A stretch of 64,000 bases of DNA, from the NCBI GenBank assembly GCA_044463945.1, contig JBIQLW010000009.1:1-64000 (forward strand), written 5' to 3'. The translations under genes and the position numbers were made by a program. This document shows positions 17,043-27,656 of this stretch, one piece after another. Numbering within the stretch: position 1 is the stretch's first letter; every line of letters begins with the position of its first letter. Origin of the DNA: 62-47 sp044463945 (GTDB lineage Bacteria > Pseudomonadota > Alphaproteobacteria > Rhizobiales > Xanthobacteraceae). The notes beneath the pieces were generated by a model. That model was not told where the DNA came from. It was given only the letters and a program-made list of their open reading frames with translations, and made no database searches.

Positions 17043-18008
17043 ATGGCGATCAAGACCGCGCTCACCTCGCTTTTGAACATCGAACATCCGATCCTGCTGG
17101 CGCCGATGGCCGGCGTCGCCGGCGGCGCGCTGGCCTCCGCCGTGACCCGCGCCGGCGGGCTCGGCATCGTCGGCGGCGGCTATGGCGACAGGGACTGGCT
17201 CGGGCAACAGTTGCTGAACGCCGGCAACGCGCCGGTCGGCATCGGCTTCATCACCTGGTCGCTGCGCAAGAATCCTGCATTGCTCGACCTGGCGCTGGCG
17301 CATCGCCCGAAGGCAATGTTCCTCTCCTTTGGCGACATCGATGACTTCGCCCCGGCGATCAAGCGCGCCGGCATTCCGTTGATCGCGCAGGTGCAGACGC
17401 TGGCGCAAGCGCGCAAGGCGGTCGGCGACGGCGCTGACATTATCGTCGCGCAAGGCACCGAGGCCGGCGGCCATGGCGGCGGCCGCGCCACGCTGCCGCT
17501 GGTGCCGGCGGTGATCGATGCGCTTGGCGGCAAGGTGCCGGTGGTGGCCGCCGGCGGCATCGCAGACGGTCGCGGCCTCGCCGCCGCCCTGATGCTGGGC
17601 GCGGCCGGCGTGCTGTGCGGCTCGGTGTTCTACGCCAGCCGCGAATCCCTGGCCCATCCCAACAACAAGCGCGCGGCGATCGCAGCCCACGGCGACGACA
17701 CCATCCGCAGCTCGGCCATCGACGTGGCGCGCGGCATCGACTGGCCCCCGCCATGGACCATCCGCACGCTGCGCAATCCCTTCATCGCCCGCTGGCACGG
17801 CGATCTCGACGCGCTGCGGCAAGCCGCCGCCACCGAGAAACCCCGCTACCTCAAGGCCGCCACCGACGGCGACACCGACGTCGCCGCCGTCATCGTCGGC
17901 GAGGCGGCGGACCTCATCACCGCCGACCTCGGCGCGGCCGAGATCGTGACGCGCATGGCGGCCGACGCCGAGGCGCGGCTCGGTCGCGCCCCGCAAATGC
18001 TGGGCTGA
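17043..18008 (+). CDS. nitronate monooxygenase-type flavoprotein
   Basis: A 321-residue FMN-binding TIM-barrel protein of the NMO / 2-nitropropane dioxygenase family. It shows HPILLAPMAGVAGGALASAV near the N terminus, GIGFITW, the FMN/catalytic block AQGTEAGGHGG and VAAGGIADGRG. Such proteins oxidise propionate 3-nitronate or act as NAD(P)H:quinone reductases; which applies cannot be read here. The start could be a little upstream (an in-frame ATG at 17004), but similarity begins at MAIKTALT. It is followed by MFS genes on the same strand. Confidence 0.85.
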   Translation: MAIKTALTSLLNIEHPILLAPMAGVAGGALASAVTRAGGLGIVGGGYGDRDWLGQQLLNAGNAPVGIGFITWSLRKNPALLDLALAHRPKAMFLSFGDIDDFAPAIKRAGIPLIAQVQTLAQARKAVGDGADIIVAQGTEAGGHGGGRATLPLVPAVIDALGGKVPVVAAGGIADGRGLAAALMLGAAGVLCGSVFYASRESLAHPNNKRAAIAAHGDDTIRSSAIDVARGIDWPPPWTIRTLRNPFIARWHGDLDALRQAAATEKPRYLKAATDGDTDVAAVIVGEAADLITADLGAAEIVTRMAADAEARLGRAPQMLG

Positions 18009-18213
18009 CCCGCGTTCGGGCGCATTGATAAACCGCCCGCGATACGATTTATCTTCCGCGCGGCGCATCCGCGCCAATTCCTGCCATCGGGACCGCGATA
18101 CCGGAGAGGATTTTTCCTTCGCGGGTCCGGCGGGCTCCGAGAGCACTAACGACGCTTGCAGTTCCGGATCACGCCGATCCGGGACGTGAGGCGGGTTCGG
18201 GGATTTGCGGAAG

Positions 18214-19413
18214 ATGACGGAAGCCATCATCGACGACCGGCGGGCGCGCGCCAACGTGGCGCGGCTGGCGATCGCGCAGGCGCTGACAGGGGCCAACTCC
18301 GCCGTCATTTTCGCCACCGGCTCGATCGTCGGCGCGACGCTCGCGCCCAGCCTGGCGCTGGCGACGGTGCCGCTGTCGGTCTACGTCGTCGGCCTCGCCA
18401 TCGCGACGCTGCCGACCGGCTATATCTCGCGCCGCTTCGGCCGCCGCGCCGCCTTCGTCATCGGCACCGCCTTCGGCGCGCTGACCGGCGTGCTCGGCTG
18501 CCTGGCGATCCTCTACGGCTCGTTCGCGCTGTTTTGCGTCGCCACCCTGCTCGGCGGCTTCTACGGCGCGGTGTCACAGTCCTATCGCTTCGCCGCCGCC
18601 GACGGCGCCAGCGTCGCGTTCCAGCCCAGGGCAGTGTCGTGGGTGATGGCCGGCGGCGTGTTCGCCGGGGTGCTGGGTCCGCAACTCGTGCAGTGGACCA
18701 TGGATATCTGGCCGCCCTATCTGTTCGCCTTCTCCTTCGCGGTGCAGGCGGTGATCGCGTTGATCGCCATGGCGGTGGTGGCCGGCGTCGACGCCCCGCC
18801 GCCGCCACCGACCGACCTCGTCAGCGGCCGCCCGCTGATGCGGATCGCGCGGCAGCCGCGTTTCATCGCCGCGGCGATCACCGGCATGGTGTCCTATTCG
18901 ATGATGAACCTGGTGATGACCTCGGCGCCGCTGGCGATGAAGCTGTGCGGCCTGCCGCTCAGCGATTCCAACACCGGCATCCAGTGGCACATCGTGGCGA
19001 TGTACGGCCCGAGTTTCTTCACCGGCGCGCTGATCGCGCGCTTCGGCGCGCCGACCGTCGCCGCCGCCGGCTTGCTGCTGGAGGCGACCGCCGCCAGCAT
19101 CGGGCTCGCCGGCATCACCACGCATCATTTCTGGGCCGGGCTGGTCGTGCTCGGCCTCGGTTGGAACCTGAGCTTCATCGGCGCCTCCGCCCTGGTGCTG
19201 GAAACCCACCGGCCGCAGGAGCGCAACAAGGTGCAGGCGTTCAACGACTTCCTGGTGTTCGGCACCATGGCGGTCGGCTCGTTCGTATCCGGGCAGTTGC
19301 TGGCGGACTTCGGCTGGTCGATGGTCAACCTGGTGGTCTATCCGCCGATCGCGCTTGGACTCGCAGCCCTCGCGGTGGTGGCGCTGACACGGCGGCGGGC
19401 CACGGTGTCATGA
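18214..19413 (+). CDS. MFS transporter 1
   Basis: A 399-residue polytopic protein with about 12 hydrophobic helices and an MFS loop motif GYISRRFGRRAAF between helices 2 and 3. After an N-terminal tail (MTEAIIDDRRARAN) the first helix starts near residue 18. The substrate is not recognisable. A TTG at 18205 could extend it by three residues. The 205-bp gap upstream (18009-18213) shows nothing beyond short CG-rich palindromes. It may be co-transcribed with the second MFS gene 115 bp downstream. Confidence 0.82.
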   Translation: MTEAIIDDRRARANVARLAIAQALTGANSAVIFATGSIVGATLAPSLALATVPLSVYVVGLAIATLPTGYISRRFGRRAAFVIGTAFGALTGVLGCLAILYGSFALFCVATLLGGFYGAVSQSYRFAAADGASVAFQPRAVSWVMAGGVFAGVLGPQLVQWTMDIWPPYLFAFSFAVQAVIALIAMAVVAGVDAPPPPPTDLVSGRPLMRIARQPRFIAAAITGMVSYSMMNLVMTSAPLAMKLCGLPLSDSNTGIQWHIVAMYGPSFFTGALIARFGAPTVAAAGLLLEATAASIGLAGITTHHFWAGLVVLGLGWNLSFIGASALVLETHRPQERNKVQAFNDFLVFGTMAVGSFVSGQLLADFGWSMVNLVVYPPIALGLAALAVVALTRRRATVS

Positions 19414-19528
19414 CCCGCCGTCCGAGCGCGGGACAATTCGGCGGACGCCGAACGATCGTCATGAAAGACAGACTATATTGCTTCGCCTGAAACTCGTAGC
19501 GTTGCCACGACGACATCACAAGGCCGCC

Positions 19529-20779
19529 ATGACACGACCGGGCGACATCGCCATCGCCGATGAAGGATCGATCCGCTACGCCGGCTGGCGCATCGTCGCG
19601 GTCTGCTTCGTGATGGCGACCTTCAGTTGGGGGCTGGGCTTCTACGGCCAGAGCGTCTACCTGCCGGAACTGCAACGCCTGCACGGCTGGCGGACGGGGT
19701 GGATTTCCAGCGCGACCACGATCTATTACCTGTTCGGCGCGGCGCTGGTGGCGTTCGTCGGCGACGCCATCGGCAAATTCGGCGCGCGCGTCTGCCTGAT
19801 CGCCGGCGCGGTCTGCATGGCGGCTGCGACGGCGCTGCTCGGATACATCGACGCGCTCTGGCAACTCTACGCGGTCTATGCACTGCTGGCCTTCGGCTGG
19901 GCCGGCACCAGCCTCGGCGCCATCAGCAACACGCTCGGACTGTGGTTCGACCGCAAGCGCGGCATGGCCATCAGCCTGGCGCTGAACGGCGCAAGCTGCG
20001 GCGGCATCGTCGGCGTGCCGCTGCTCACCGCCGCCATCGCTCACTGGCAGTTCACCGGCGCGATGCTGGCCGCGGCCGCAGCCGCGCTGCTGCTGCTGGT
20101 GCCGGTGATCGGACTCGCGGTCGGCACGCCGCCGGCACGGCCGCAGACCGCCGCGACTCCCGGCGCGGGCGGCAGTCCGTCCGCCACCCGCATCCGCGCC
20201 ATGGCGTTCCGCAACGTCGCGTTCCTGACGCTGGCGATCGCCTTCGCGCTGGTGCTGTTCGCGCAGGTCGGCGTCATCGTCCACCTGATCGCGTTTCTCG
20301 ATCCGGTGGTCGGGCGCGAGCACGCCGCCATCGCGGTGGCGCTCTTGACGGCGATGGCGGTGGCCGGCCGCGTGCTGTTCTCAACGGTGATCGACCGGCT
20401 CAACCAGCGCCTCGCCTCGGCGTTGTCGTTCGCCAGTCAGGCGCTGGCGCTGGCGATCCTCATCAACTTCGGCAGCACCCACACGGTCTATTTCGCCTGC
20501 GCGCTGTTCGGCTTCTCGGTCGGCAACCTGATCACGCTGCCGGCGCTGATCGTGCAGCGCGACTTTCCGGCGGAGGCGTTCGGCGTGCTCATCAGCCTCA
20601 ACACCGCCGTCGCCCAGGTCACTTACGCCTTCGGGCCCGGCGTGATCGGCGTGCTGCGCGACCTCACCGGCGGCTACAGCGTGCCGTTCACGATATGCAT
20701 CGCGCTGCAACTGATCGCGGCGGCGTTGATCATGGTTCGCGGGCGCGCAGCAGACCCTCGACGTCCAGCCGCCGCGTGA
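19529..20779 (+). CDS. MFS transporter 2
   Basis: A 416-residue MFS protein with 12 predicted helices; GDAIGKFGARVCLI is the loop 2-3 motif and LWFDRKRGMAISLALNGAS is typical of the monocarboxylate/oxalate-type MFS branch. The substrate is unknown. Its last 50 bases overlap the end of the convergent VOC gene (20730-20779), so the two messages are antisense to each other there. Confidence 0.82.
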   Translation: MTRPGDIAIADEGSIRYAGWRIVAVCFVMATFSWGLGFYGQSVYLPELQRLHGWRTGWISSATTIYYLFGAALVAFVGDAIGKFGARVCLIAGAVCMAAATALLGYIDALWQLYAVYALLAFGWAGTSLGAISNTLGLWFDRKRGMAISLALNGASCGGIVGVPLLTAAIAHWQFTGAMLAAAAAALLLLVPVIGLAVGTPPARPQTAATPGAGGSPSATRIRAMAFRNVAFLTLAIAFALVLFAQVGVIVHLIAFLDPVVGREHAAIAVALLTAMAVAGRVLFSTVIDRLNQRLASALSFASQALALAILINFGSTHTVYFACALFGFSVGNLITLPALIVQRDFPAEAFGVLISLNTAVAQVTYAFGPGVIGVLRDLTGGYSVPFTICIALQLIAAALIMVRGRAADPRRPAAA

Positions 20780-21242
20780 ACATCGCAAGCTGGCCGGCGG
20801 CGTTGCGCGGCCATGCGTCCTCGGGGCGATCCCAATAAAGTTCGACGCCATTCTGATCGGGATCGCGCAGATACAAGGCTTCGCTGACGCCGTGATCGCT
20901 GGCGCCGTCGAGCGCGATGCCGGCTTCCAGCACGCGCGCCAGCGCGTCCGCCAGCGCGGCGCGGGTCGGATAGAGGATCGCGGTATGATAGAGGCCGGTG
21001 GTGCCGGGCGCGGGCGGCGAGCCGCCCTTGCTCTCCCAGGTGTTGAGCCCGATGTGATGATGATAGCCGCCAGCCGAGATGAACGCGGCCTGATCGCCGT
21101 AGCGCTGCATCAGTTCGAACCCGAGCACGCCGCAATAGAAGTCCAGCGCACGCGTGAGGTCGGCGACCTTGAGATGGACATGACCGATGCGGACGCCGGC
21201 CATGATGGGACGCGCGGATCGTTCGAGCGGTGCCACGGTCAT
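20730..21242 (-). CDS. VOC-family dioxygenase-like protein
   Basis: A 170-residue vicinal-oxygen-chelate protein. The metal-binding pattern of extradiol dioxygenase-type VOC proteins is kept: His in IGHVHLKVADL, His in GLYHTAILYP and Glu in NGVELYWDRP. YHHHIGLNTWESKGG is a typical central block. The reaction is unknown (catechol dioxygenase/glyoxalase-like). It is four bases from the start side of the CMD gene and on the same strand, so they form a pair. Confidence 0.85.
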   Translation of the reverse strand: MTVAPLERSARPIMAGVRIGHVHLKVADLTRALDFYCGVLGFELMQRYGDQAAFISAGGYHHHIGLNTWESKGGSPPAPGTTGLYHTAILYPTRAALADALARVLEAGIALDGASDHGVSEALYLRDPDQNGVELYWDRPEDAWPRNAAGQLAMFTRRLDVEGLLRAREP

Positions 21243-21246
21243 CGCC

Positions 21247-21795
21247 TCAATCCTCCAACTCGGATATTTCGCCCGCCGGCAGGTCGAACTGGAACGCATT
21301 CAGCGTCATCGATACCAGCGTGTAGTAACCGCACAGTCCGATGATCTCGACCAGCCCGCGCTCGCCGAGCAGCTTCACCGCCTCGTCGTACAGCGGTTGC
21401 GCCAGCCCCTTGCCCTCGTGCAGCGATTTCGCGACGTCGTAGATCATCCGCGCCTTCGGATCGTCGAACGCCGGCGTGCGGCGGCAGCGGATGTCCTCGA
21501 TGATCGCGGGGTCGAGGCCGCCGGCCAGCGCCAGCCGCTTGTGCGCGTACCATTCGTAATGCGCGCTCCAGTGCCGCGCCGTCACCAGAATGGCGATCTC
21601 CGACAGCTTCGCCGGGAACACGGTGTCATAGCGCAGGAACGCGCCGAGCCGGGTGGCGTGGCGCGCCATCTCCGGGCTGTTGAGCCACGCCATCATCGGC
21701 GGCGGCGGACTGCCGCGCTTGCTGGCGATGGACTCGTCATAAGTCTGGCGTTGATCGTCGCTCATTTCCGCGGGCGACAGCAGTTTGAGGCGCAT
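21247..21795 (-). CDS. carboxymuconolactone decarboxylase-family protein
   Basis: A 182-residue all-helical CMD/AhpD-like protein: LSEIAILVTARHWSAHYEWY then KRLALAGGLDPAIIEDI is the family core. The CxxC redox pair of true AhpD peroxidases is absent, so it is not expected to be a thiol peroxidase. The ATG at 21795 begins MRLKLLSPAEM, a common start for the family. It probably precedes the VOC gene in one transcript and may belong to a catabolic set with the divergent acyl-CoA dehydrogenases. Confidence 0.85.
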   Translation of the reverse strand: MRLKLLSPAEMSDDQRQTYDESIASKRGSPPPPMMAWLNSPEMARHATRLGAFLRYDTVFPAKLSEIAILVTARHWSAHYEWYAHKRLALAGGLDPAIIEDIRCRRTPAFDDPKARMIYDVAKSLHEGKGLAQPLYDEAVKLLGERGLVEIIGLCGYYTLVSMTLNAFQFDLPAGEISELED

Positions 21796-21945
21796 GGTTC
21801 TCTCTCGGGCGATGACGGCCTCCCGGCATACCACAGCCGCAGCGCGCCCCGCGCGCCATATTGCTATTCTCAAGGTGACCGCTAATCTTCATGCCACGTT
21901 GCGCGCCATTCCACCGCGCGAAATTCCAGCAGGAACCCGTCACCG

Positions 21946-23130
<1,185 letters not shown>

Positions 23131-23139
23131 TCTCTCTCC

Positions 23140-23229
23140 GTCATGGCCGGGCTCGTCCCGGCCATCCGCGTCTTCGCTCCCGTCGCGCTGCCAAGACGTG
23201 GATGCCCGCGACAAGCGCGGGCATGACAA
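23140..23229. repeat. GTCATGGCCGGGCT-type double palindrome
   Basis: The first hairpin, ATGGCCGGGCTCGTCCCGGCCAT, and the second, GCCCGCGACAAGCGCGGGC, lie about 45 nt apart. The structure recurs at 50096-50172 with different stem bases. It lies between the two acyl-CoA dehydrogenase genes. Confidence 0.75.
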
Positions 23230-23281
23230 GCCTCTACCTGATGTTCGCACCACACAGAATTCATTGCAGTTGGAACGCTCC

Positions 23282-24418
23282 ATGCCCCTCGTCCTCACCG
23301 AAGAACAGACCCTGCTGCGCGACAGTGCGCGCGGCTTCATCAGCGACAAGGCGCCGGTCGCGCACCTGCGCAAGCTGCGCGACGACCGCGACGCCATCGG
23401 CTTCTCCCGCGAGTTGTGGAAGGCATTCGCCGAGATGGGCTTCACCGGCCTTCTGGTTCCGGAAGATTCCGGCGGCAGCGGACTGGGCGCGGTCGAGGCC
23501 GGCATCGTGCTGGAGGAAATCGGCCGCACGCTGATGCCCTCGCCGTTCCTCTCAACGGCCGTGCTCGCGGCCTCCGCGCTCAAGCGCGGCAGCGCCGCAC
23601 AGCAGACCGCGTATCTGCCGAGGATCGCCGACGGCACGCTCATCGCCACCCTCGCCGTCGATGAAGGGGCCAAGCACCGGCCCGCGCACATCGCGATGCA
23701 GGCCACGCGCGCCGGCAATGGCTTCAGGCTCAGCGGCGCGAAAGCACTGGTGCTCGACGGCCACGTCGCGGATCTGTTGATCGTCGCGGCCCGCACCGGC
23801 GGCAGCGCCGGCGAGGAAAACGGGCTGACGCTGTTCCTGGTCGATCCCAAGGCAAAAGGCGTCGCCGTTGAACGCACGATCATGGTCGACTCCCACAACG
23901 CCGCGCGCGTCACCTTCGACAATGTCGAGGTCAGCGCCGACGCGGTGCTCGGCGAAGTCGATCAGGGCGGCGCGCTTCTGGACGACGTGCTGAACATCGG
24001 GCGGGGCGCGGTGGCGTCGGAGATGGTGGGCTTGAGCGAGGAGGTGTTCGGCCGCACTGTCGCCTATCTCAAGGAGCGCAAGCAGTTCGGCAAGGCGATC
24101 GGCGAGTTCCAGGCGCTGCAACACCGCGCCGCGCAACTCTACATCGACATCGAAATCACTCGCGCCGCCGTGCTCAAAGCCTTGCAGGTGCTGGATCAGG
24201 ACCTCGGCCAGGCCAGCGCTGCGGTCGCGGTGGCGAAGGCGCGCGCCGGCACCACGACGACGCGCGCGGTGCAGGAAGGCGTACAGATGCACGGCGGCAT
24301 GGGCATGACCGACCAGTTCGACATCGGTCTGTTCATGAAGCGCGCGCGGGTGTGCGAGGAACTGTTCGGCGACGCCAACTTCCACGCCGAGCGCCTCGCC
24401 GAAGCGCGGCAGTATTGA
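23282..24418 (+). CDS. acyl-CoA dehydrogenase, subunit-like B
   Basis: A 378-residue acyl-CoA dehydrogenase fold protein (LTEEQTLLRDSARGFI start, LVPEDSGGSGLGAVEAGIVL, GRTVAYLKERKQFGKAIGEF, QMHGGMGMTDQFDIG). The place where many relatives have the catalytic Glu (GGIGYTWE-type block) reads MTDQFD, so this subunit may lack the base and rely on its partner. That is inference by eye. Shorter than A, it fits the small-subunit type. ATG at 23282. Confidence 0.88.
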   Translation: MPLVLTEEQTLLRDSARGFISDKAPVAHLRKLRDDRDAIGFSRELWKAFAEMGFTGLLVPEDSGGSGLGAVEAGIVLEEIGRTLMPSPFLSTAVLAASALKRGSAAQQTAYLPRIADGTLIATLAVDEGAKHRPAHIAMQATRAGNGFRLSGAKALVLDGHVADLLIVAARTGGSAGEENGLTLFLVDPKAKGVAVERTIMVDSHNAARVTFDNVEVSADAVLGEVDQGGALLDDVLNIGRGAVASEMVGLSEEVFGRTVAYLKERKQFGKAIGEFQALQHRAAQLYIDIEITRAAVLKALQVLDQDLGQASAAVAVAKARAGTTTTRAVQEGVQMHGGMGMTDQFDIGLFMKRARVCEELFGDANFHAERLAEARQY

Positions 24419-24530
24419 GAGATGACGGCGGCGTCATCCTGGAGCGTGATCGGCTTAGGTTGAGGCGCGTGCCGTTATCCTGAGTGTCTGACCGGAAATT
24501 CGCTTTTTGGGTGAATTTACAACAACGAAA

Positions 24531-24645
24531 GCCGTCATGCTCCGCGAAGGCGGAGCATCCAGTACTCTATATCGGGTCAAATTTTTCCATTGCGCCCACA
24601 CGGATGACTGGATCGTCCGCCTTCGCGGGCGATGACGCCTCGTTT
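24531..24645. repeat. two-hairpin intergenic repeat, copy 4
   Basis: The left hairpin is TGCTCCGCGAAGGCGGAGCA and the right hairpin is ATCGTCCGCCTTCGCGGGCGAT, ending in GACGCCTCGTTTCCGG. It lies in the 311-bp gap 24419-24729, which otherwise has AT-richer filler and an ATCCTCGAAGGATGG repeat fragment near 24680; no gene is visible. Confidence 0.75.
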
Positions 24646-24729
24646 CCGGTCAGGCTCTGAGGCGCAAGCGGCAAAGCCGCGATCCTCGAAGGATGGTGTT
24701 CGTACGCCGTCACCTTCGAGGCGCGCCGT

Positions 24730-25788
24730 TCAATGCGCCAGCTTCGCCTTGAAGAAATCCGTCATCTCGCGGATGTAGTCGGCGGCCTGCGTGCCCTCGC
24801 TGCCGATGGTGGTGCCCTTGCGCACGAAGCCACCCTTGACCGAATACTCGATCAGCGACGCCGCGGTCACCGACGGATCGACCTGCCCCGTGCGCATGTT
24901 GTAATAGGTGCCGTCGTCGCTCATGTAGATCGTCGGATAGATGGTCGAGGTCACCGCCTCCGGAATCGCGGTGCGCGGCACGCCTTCGCGGTCGAAGGCG
25001 TGGAGCGCGCCGGGAACCAGCTTCATCACCACGTCCTGATGCGCCACCTCCATGGCGTGGGCCGCATCCTGGCACTGCTGCGGCGACACCCAGTCGTCGC
25101 GGTCGCCCTGCAAGATCAGGAGGCTCTCGCCCTCGGCGATCCGGGCCGACCGGAACTGCACGCCGCACCACGGGTAGCCGGCCATCACCGCGCGCAATCC
25201 CTTGCCCTCGCCCAGCACGGCGTTGGAAACCGGCGCGGCGACGGCCATCATCACCGCCGTGCCCCCGCGACTGCCGCCGGTGGCGCCGATCCGGCTCGGA
25301 TCGATCTCCTTGCGCGTGCGCAGATACTTCACCCCGGCGAGCACGTCATAGGCGCTGGCCGCGAAGGTCAGCTTGCCCTGATCGGCAATGGTATTGTCGA
25401 TGCCGCGGCCGAGGAACGGGTCGATGACCAGCACGGCGATGCCGGCCGAGGTCAGCGCGCTGGCGTGAGCGAAATGGTGCGGACCGAGATTGCCGCTGCC
25501 GGGCGTCTCGACGACAGCCGCAACCGGACCCGCCGCATTGGCCGGCAGGAACAGTTGCGCCGTCAGCGTCACCGGCTTGCCGAGGTCGCCTTTCATCATC
25601 GGGCCGTAGTCCAGCGGCGAAGCGCTTTCCAGCTTCACCAGTTCGCCGCGAATGCCGTTGGCCAGCACCAGCGGGGTGGCCGCGAAATCGGCCGGCGTGA
25701 TCTTGGGAAGCTCGGCCGCTGCCGGCCCCGTCATCAACCCGGCAAGCAAAAGCAGCCCGGCCTGAAATGCCCTCATGCCACGAACCAT
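24730..25788 (-). CDS. exported alpha/beta hydrolase (dienelactone hydrolase-like)
   Basis: A 352-residue protein with a signal peptide (FQAGLLLLAGLMTGPAAAEL). The nucleophile elbow is GATGGSRGGTAV, the acid is probably in LQGDRDDWVSP, and the His is in ALHAFDREG, matching the dienelactone hydrolase branch. The C-terminal part (about 285-352) is a family-specific extension. AGGAG precedes the ATG at 25788. It lies 132 bp after phoB on the same strand, but no Pho site is visible, so co-regulation is open. The substrate is unknown. Confidence 0.82.
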   Translation of the reverse strand: MVRGMRAFQAGLLLLAGLMTGPAAAELPKITPADFAATPLVLANGIRGELVKLESASPLDYGPMMKGDLGKPVTLTAQLFLPANAAGPVAAVVETPGSGNLGPHHFAHASALTSAGIAVLVIDPFLGRGIDNTIADQGKLTFAASAYDVLAGVKYLRTRKEIDPSRIGATGGSRGGTAVMMAVAAPVSNAVLGEGKGLRAVMAGYPWCGVQFRSARIAEGESLLILQGDRDDWVSPQQCQDAAHAMEVAHQDVVMKLVPGALHAFDREGVPRTAIPEAVTSTIYPTIYMSDDGTYYNMRTGQVDPSVTAASLIEYSVKGGFVRKGTTIGSEGTQAADYIREMTDFFKAKLAH

Positions 25789-25920
25789 CGCGTTTCTCCT
25801 CGGGTCGGGTTTTATCGGCCGGACCCATGGCCGATCCCGCATCGCGATGGCTGCGCGACACGATCATCGGTCTGTTCGGCGAAGAGACGTGAGCACGTGG
25901 AGCGACCCGCCGGCGGGCCG

Positions 25921-26622
25921 TCACCCCGCCTTCTGAAAACGGTCGTCGAGCGCGTAGCCGGCGCCGCGCACGGTGCGGATCGGGTCCTCCGCCGCGCCGG
26001 GGTTGATGAGCTTGCGCAAGCGCCCGATATGCACGTCCACGGTGCGCTCGTCGATGTAGATATCGCGGCCCCACACGCCGTCGAGCAACTGCTCGCGGCT
26101 GAACACCCGGCCCGGATGTTCGAGGAAAAATTCCAGCAGCCGGTACTCGGTCGGCCCGAGATCGACCGGGCGGCCCGCGCGGGCAACCCGGCGTTTCTCG
26201 CGATCCAGTTCGATGTCGCCGTAGGTCAGCACGGTCGCCACCCGCTCCGGCGCGGCGCGGCGCAGCAGCGCCTGCACCCGCGCCAGCAGTTCCGGCACCG
26301 AGAACGGCTTGACGATGTAGTCGTCGGCGCCGGTCGAGAGCCCGCGCACGCGCTCGCTTTCCTCGCCGCGCGCGGTCAGCATGATGATCGGAAGCTGCTT
26401 GGTCGCCGGGCGCGCCCGCAGCCGCCGGCACAGTTCGATGCCGGAGAGGCCCGGCAGCATCCAGTCCAGCACCGCGAGATCGGGCACGCTCTCCTGCAAG
26501 CGGACATCGGCCTCGTCGCCGCGCGTTACGGTTTCGACCTCGTAGTCCTGGGCTTCGAGGTTGTAGCGCAACAGCGTGGTCAGCGCTTCCTCGTCCTCCA
26601 CCACCAGAATGCGAGCCTTCAT
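25921..26622 (-). CDS. phoB: phosphate regulon response regulator PhoB
   Basis: A 233-residue OmpR-class regulator: receiver with ED/DE acidic pair (VVEDEEALT), phospho-acceptor in VLDWMLPG, LTAR and K in VKPFSVPE, then a winged-helix domain (EYRLLEFFLEHPGRVFSREQ; RTVDVHIGRLRKLI). It binds Pho boxes when phosphate is scarce. The start MKARILVVEDE is standard. It is the last gene of pstSCAB-phoU-phoB, 13 bases after phoU. Confidence 0.96.
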   Translation of the reverse strand: MKARILVVEDEEALTTLLRYNLEAQDYEVETVTRGDEADVRLQESVPDLAVLDWMLPGLSGIELCRRLRARPATKQLPIIMLTARGEESERVRGLSTGADDYIVKPFSVPELLARVQALLRRAAPERVATVLTYGDIELDREKRRVARAGRPVDLGPTEYRLLEFFLEHPGRVFSREQLLDGVWGRDIYIDERTVDVHIGRLRKLINPGAAEDPIRTVRGAGYALDDRFQKAG

Positions 26623-26635
26623 CGCTGTCCTTCCA

Positions 26636-27352
26636 TCACTTGCCGACGGCGCTGGCGAACGCTGTGGTCTGGTCCGCCTTCGGCCGCTTGTCGGTGATCG
26701 GCTGGCCCTCGACCATGTACACCACCGTTTCGGCGATATTGGTGGCATGGTCGCCGATCCGCTCGATATTCTTGGCGCAGAACATCAGGTGGATGCAGAA
26801 CCCGATGTTGCGCGGGTCCTCGAGCATATAGGTGAGGAGTTCGCGGAACAAAGAGGTACAGATGGCGTCGACCTCCTCGTCGCCCTTCCACACCGCCATC
26901 GCCGCCGGCACGTCTTGCGCGGCGTAGGCGTCCAGCACCGCCTTGAGTTGCGCCTCCACGAGGTCGGTCATGTGCTCCAGCCCGCGGATCAGTTGCAGCG
27001 GGTTGAAATCGCTGTCGAGCTGCATCGCGCGCTTGGCGTTGTTCTTGGCGAGGTCGCCGATCCGCTCCAGGTCGGTGGCGATCCGCATCGCGCCGACGAT
27101 CTGACGCAGGTCCACCGCCATCGGCTGGCGGCGCGCGATGGTGAGCACCGCGTGCGCTTCGAGATCGCGCTGCAACTTGTCGATGTCGATGTCGGCGGCG
27201 ACCACGCGGCTGGCGAGCGAGACGTCACGGCGCACCAGCGCGTCCGCCGATTCGACGATCTGCCGCTCGGCGAGGCCGCCCATTTCGGCGACGAGCCGGG
27301 TCAGTTCCTGCAAGTCGCCGTCGAAAGCCTTGGCGGTATGTTCAAAAGCCAT
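26636..27352 (-). CDS. phoU: phosphate signalling protein PhoU
   Basis: A 238-residue, two three-helix-bundle PhoU protein with the metal-binding repeats DLERIGDLAKNNAKRA and NIERIGDHATNIAETVVYMV. PhoU links the Pst transporter state to PhoR and dampens phosphate uptake. MAFEHT at 27352 is the usual start in alphaproteobacteria. It is separated from pstB by 304 bp holding a repeat element, so the operon may be interrupted or processed there. Confidence 0.96.
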   Translation of the reverse strand: MAFEHTAKAFDGDLQELTRLVAEMGGLAERQIVESADALVRRDVSLASRVVAADIDIDKLQRDLEAHAVLTIARRQPMAVDLRQIVGAMRIATDLERIGDLAKNNAKRAMQLDSDFNPLQLIRGLEHMTDLVEAQLKAVLDAYAAQDVPAAMAVWKGDEEVDAICTSLFRELLTYMLEDPRNIGFCIHLMFCAKNIERIGDHATNIAETVVYMVEGQPITDKRPKADQTTAFASAVGK

Positions 27353-27408
27353 TTTCAATCTCCATCGAGACGATCACGAAGCCGCCATCCTCAGAGCCTG
27401 ACTGAACA

Positions 27409-27518
27409 CGAGGCGTCATCGTCCGCGAAAGCGGACGATCCAGTACGCCCTGCGGACGCTGGTGAAATCCATCTCCGACATGGAATACTGGATACCCGCC
27501 TTCGCGGGTATGACGGCT
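27409..27518. repeat. two-hairpin intergenic repeat, copy 5
   Basis: The left hairpin is GTCCGCGAAAGCGGAC in GTCATC...GATCCAGTAC. The right hairpin is ATACCCGCCTTCGCGGGTAT in TACTGG...GACGG. It sits in the 304-bp gap between pstB and phoU (27353-27656), which also has CG-rich repeat scraps near 27560-27600 and no gene. Confidence 0.78.
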
Positions 27519-27656
27519 GTCGTGTTGCCCATTCATCCAAAATGGATCTCCGGCCATCCTCCGAAGCTCGCTTCGCGCGCACCTCGGGATGACGCTTCGG
27601 GGCGCGCTTCCCTCGCACTTCAACATGACATCTGATAATCGCGGCATCGCCATGAC

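Noticed and set aside
24730..26697. Long forward frame over the hydrolase and phoB
   Set aside because: Antisense to well-recognised genes on the other strand, with unnatural Arg/Gly/Ala/His-rich composition.
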